A DNA stretch of 64,000 bases, from NCBI GenBank assembly GCA_019918135.1, contig WBZZ01001303.1:1-64000 (forward strand), given 5' to 3'. The position numbers and the translations under genes were made by a program. The notes beneath the pieces are model-generated. The model made no database searches. It saw only the letters and a list, made by a program, of their open reading frames with translations, and was not told the origin of the DNA. This DNA comes from Paulinella micropora. Its lineage: Eukaryota; Cercozoa; Imbricatea; Euglyphida; Paulinellidae. Shown piece by piece: positions 62,375 through 64,000 of this stretch. Every line of letters starts with the position of its first letter. The stretch's first letter is position 1.

Positions 62375-63973
62375 TTAGGCGGGCACCCACACGCTGTGGC
62401 ACCGCGCGCCCGCGCAGATCCGCACCAGCGAGGGCGAGCCGGTGCACCCATCCTTGTCCACTGTTTTTCGACTGGCAGTCCTGACGGTTGTGGCGGGCGG
62501 CAGCCTGCGCAGCCCCAGCCGCCGCAGCCGCAACACAGCGGGCGCCGCCGCGTCTAGGTCGACGAACAGTTCGTCGCTGATGTCGGTGTGACGGAGGCTG
62601 AATTCTGACGACGAGGTTCGCAGCTCCAGCGTGCCCACCGTAACGCGGCCGCGGATAATCTCGCGCTCCCAGCCGGGTGGTAGGTGGATGACCAGGTGCG
62701 AGACCTGACATTTGTCCAGCGTCAACGGCGGGGAGCGAAGAGTGTATTGCAGCGACAAATGTAGGGGCAACCAGGTCTCGCGCAACCAGACGATTTGCGG
62801 GCAACACACCAGAGTGAGCGACGCCAGCCGCGACCCCAACGACAGCGGGCTGTGGGCCGTGCTGGCTAGAATCGAGCAGTAGCCCAACAGCAGCTGCTCG
62901 AGCACGAGCAAGTGCTGGAAGCTGCGTAGCGCCTGGCAGTGCAGCGCGCACAGCGAGCCGACCGCGACGCCCGCGGTAGACAGCGGCCAGCCCTCGACCG
63001 CCGTCAGGCAGGGCAGGTCCACCAGCTTGAGCGACGCCAGCAGGCCCGACGAAGACCGCACCCGCAGCCCGCTAACGTACGGGGCCCGCTCCAGCGCCAG
63101 TTGCAGGCCAATCTTGTTGTGCGACCAGACGCACAGCGTGGTGCCCGGGCTCCAGTGGCAGCCGACGATCGCCAGCGAGCGCACCTGCGCCGAGAGCTCG
63201 ACCCGGGCCAGCGGCGTTCCAAAGACCGACACTGAGCTTCCGCCGGCGTGCCAGGCCAGCTTGCGCAGGGTCCTGGCGTTTCTCACGACGACGTGCAGCA
63301 ACCGCTGCGTCTCCTCCGCAGTCACCGTGAGCTCGCGCAGTACGGTCGTTGTGCGCGCGGGCTGCAGGGTGATCGTGTCCGCGCTGGTGGCGTGGGCAAG
63401 GGCGGGGTTTTCGAGCCGCAGCACGCACACCTGCAGATCCAGCATTGAGACTGCCTCCTCGTCCGAGGCCGGCAGGTCCCGGATCGTGAAGGCGCGCGAC
63501 GACAAACGCCAGGTCGTTTCACGGCGCACTAGCCTGCCGAACGGCGCCTCCGAGATCGCATGTCTCTCCTCGTGCAAGCCGCGGTGGTCCAGCACGGTGA
63601 GCAGCGTCTGGTCCTGCAGGTGCCGGAGTGCCAGGCAACACGCTACCAGGTTGACAGCGCCGTACACGCGCCGGCACGCGACCCGTGGGCTCAGCGCCGC
63701 GAGCGGCGCGCACCGGAAGACCGCGGGGCTGTGCCAGAACGCACTTTTGTGGCGCAGGCTGCTCGTCGGCGCCAGCACCTTGGCCAGGACCCCCAGCCTG
63801 CCGTAGTGGTCGGGCTGCTGCAGCAGCTCGGCCAAGAAACAGTGCCAGCGCTTCTCTAGCCGCAGCCTCTCGCACAGGGCGTTGGTGTTGAGTCCCTTGG
63901 CGCTGGCGGCGAGGGCCGCCACGTCTCTGGCCGACAGGAAAGGCAGGAGCAATTCTATCACGCGTGGCAACAT
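62375..63973 (-). CDS. F-box / leucine-rich repeat protein, intact (532 aa)
   Basis: ATG at 63971-63973. The F-box-like start is MLPRVIELLLPFLSARDVAALAAS. LRR-type segments follow over most of the length (TTVLRELTVTAEETQRL, LARVELSAQVRSLAIVGC, LASLKLVDLPCLTAVEG, LASLTLVCCPQIVWL). The C-terminus is Cys/Arg-rich and ends in VWVPA. No frame break in 1.6 kb. The open frame continues upstream to the window edge (MFSFFFGCQ), but the position of the F-box favours this start. The gene is the parent of the remnant at 60271-60711. Probable SCF substrate adaptor by family. Confidence 0.75.
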   Translation of the reverse strand: MLPRVIELLLPFLSARDVAALAASAKGLNTNALCERLRLEKRWHCFLAELLQQPDHYGRLGVLAKVLAPTSSLRHKSAFWHSPAVFRCAPLAALSPRVACRRVYGAVNLVACCLALRHLQDQTLLTVLDHRGLHEERHAISEAPFGRLVRRETTWRLSSRAFTIRDLPASDEEAVSMLDLQVCVLRLENPALAHATSADTITLQPARTTTVLRELTVTAEETQRLLHVVVRNARTLRKLAWHAGGSSVSVFGTPLARVELSAQVRSLAIVGCHWSPGTTLCVWSHNKIGLQLALERAPYVSGLRVRSSSGLLASLKLVDLPCLTAVEGWPLSTAGVAVGSLCALHCQALRSFQHLLVLEQLLLGYCSILASTAHSPLSLGSRLASLTLVCCPQIVWLRETWLPLHLSLQYTLRSPPLTLDKCQVSHLVIHLPPGWEREIIRGRVTVGTLELRTSSSEFSLRHTDISDELFVDLDAAAPAVLRLRRLGLRRLPPATTVRTASRKTVDKDGCTGSPSLVRICAGARCHSVWVPA

Positions 63974-64000
63974 CTGGCAGCCAAAAAAAAAAGAAAACAC

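Noticed and set aside
1-64000. tRNA or rRNA genes
   Set aside because: No cloverleaf with a TTCGA-type arm or conserved rRNA segment was recognised by eye. A covariance-model scan would settle it.

Overview
The window looks like an accessory region of a large, GC-rich double-stranded DNA virus of a protist (Nucleocytoviricota type); the family cannot be settled from this sequence. In favour: closely packed genes on both strands, expanded F-box/LRR paralogues, RING and B-box zinc proteins, a Fanzor-type nuclease, AT-rich islands just before many start codons, AATAAA poly(A) signals (some overlapping stop codons), palindromes just after some genes, and no rRNA or tRNA genes. Virion core and replication genes that would prove it are not visible, so a virus-derived or protist segment remains possible. 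Long poly-G and poly-C runs (up to 27 G) sit between genes and sometimes inside them.

Layout. 1-5.3 kb: broken nicotinamidase-like gene, two small unknown genes, and an intact 539-residue protein with an acidic tail. 5.7-8.4 kb: three tandem paralogues of a small secreted or membrane protein, the third with a nonsense codon. 8.6-12.8 kb: RING-finger gene, a probably spliced unknown gene, a long TG/CA microsatellite and a Cys-rich protein. 12.9-18.2 kb: three F-box/LRR genes. 18.7-21.3 kb: decayed DUF1152-like gene and a GT32-like glycosyltransferase. 21.7-28.3 kb: large unknown and membrane proteins, mostly frame-disrupted. 28.4-29.1 kb: palindromic repeats. 29.4-39.5 kb: a surface-protein island with a mucin-like protein, a membrane glycoprotein of about 2200 residues and a PKD/DUF285 (BspA-type) protein. 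39.7-44.8 kb: LRR-like genes. 45-52.6 kb: small genes, a B-box gene, a possible LmbE/PIG-L relative and a BRO-like gene. 52.4-60.2 kb: a segmental duplication carrying palindromic repeats, with the Fanzor gene and an ADP-ribosylglycohydrolase-macrodomain fusion between the copies. 60.3-64 kb: F-box/LRR genes and remnants.

Two themes connect the genes. One is probable rewiring of host ubiquitin and ADP-ribose/NAD signalling (F-box, RING, B-box, ARH-macrodomain, nicotinamidase-like). The other is surface decoration (signal peptides, N-glycosylation sites, Thr/Pro stalks, glycosyltransferase).

Many genes are interrupted by single-base frameshifts, several at homopolymers, and by in-frame stops with coding sequence continuing beyond them. 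Yet several genes of 1-2 kb are fully open. Sequencing error, genuine decay and recoding cannot be separated from sequence alone. Coordinates of disrupted genes therefore span all recognisable coding segments.
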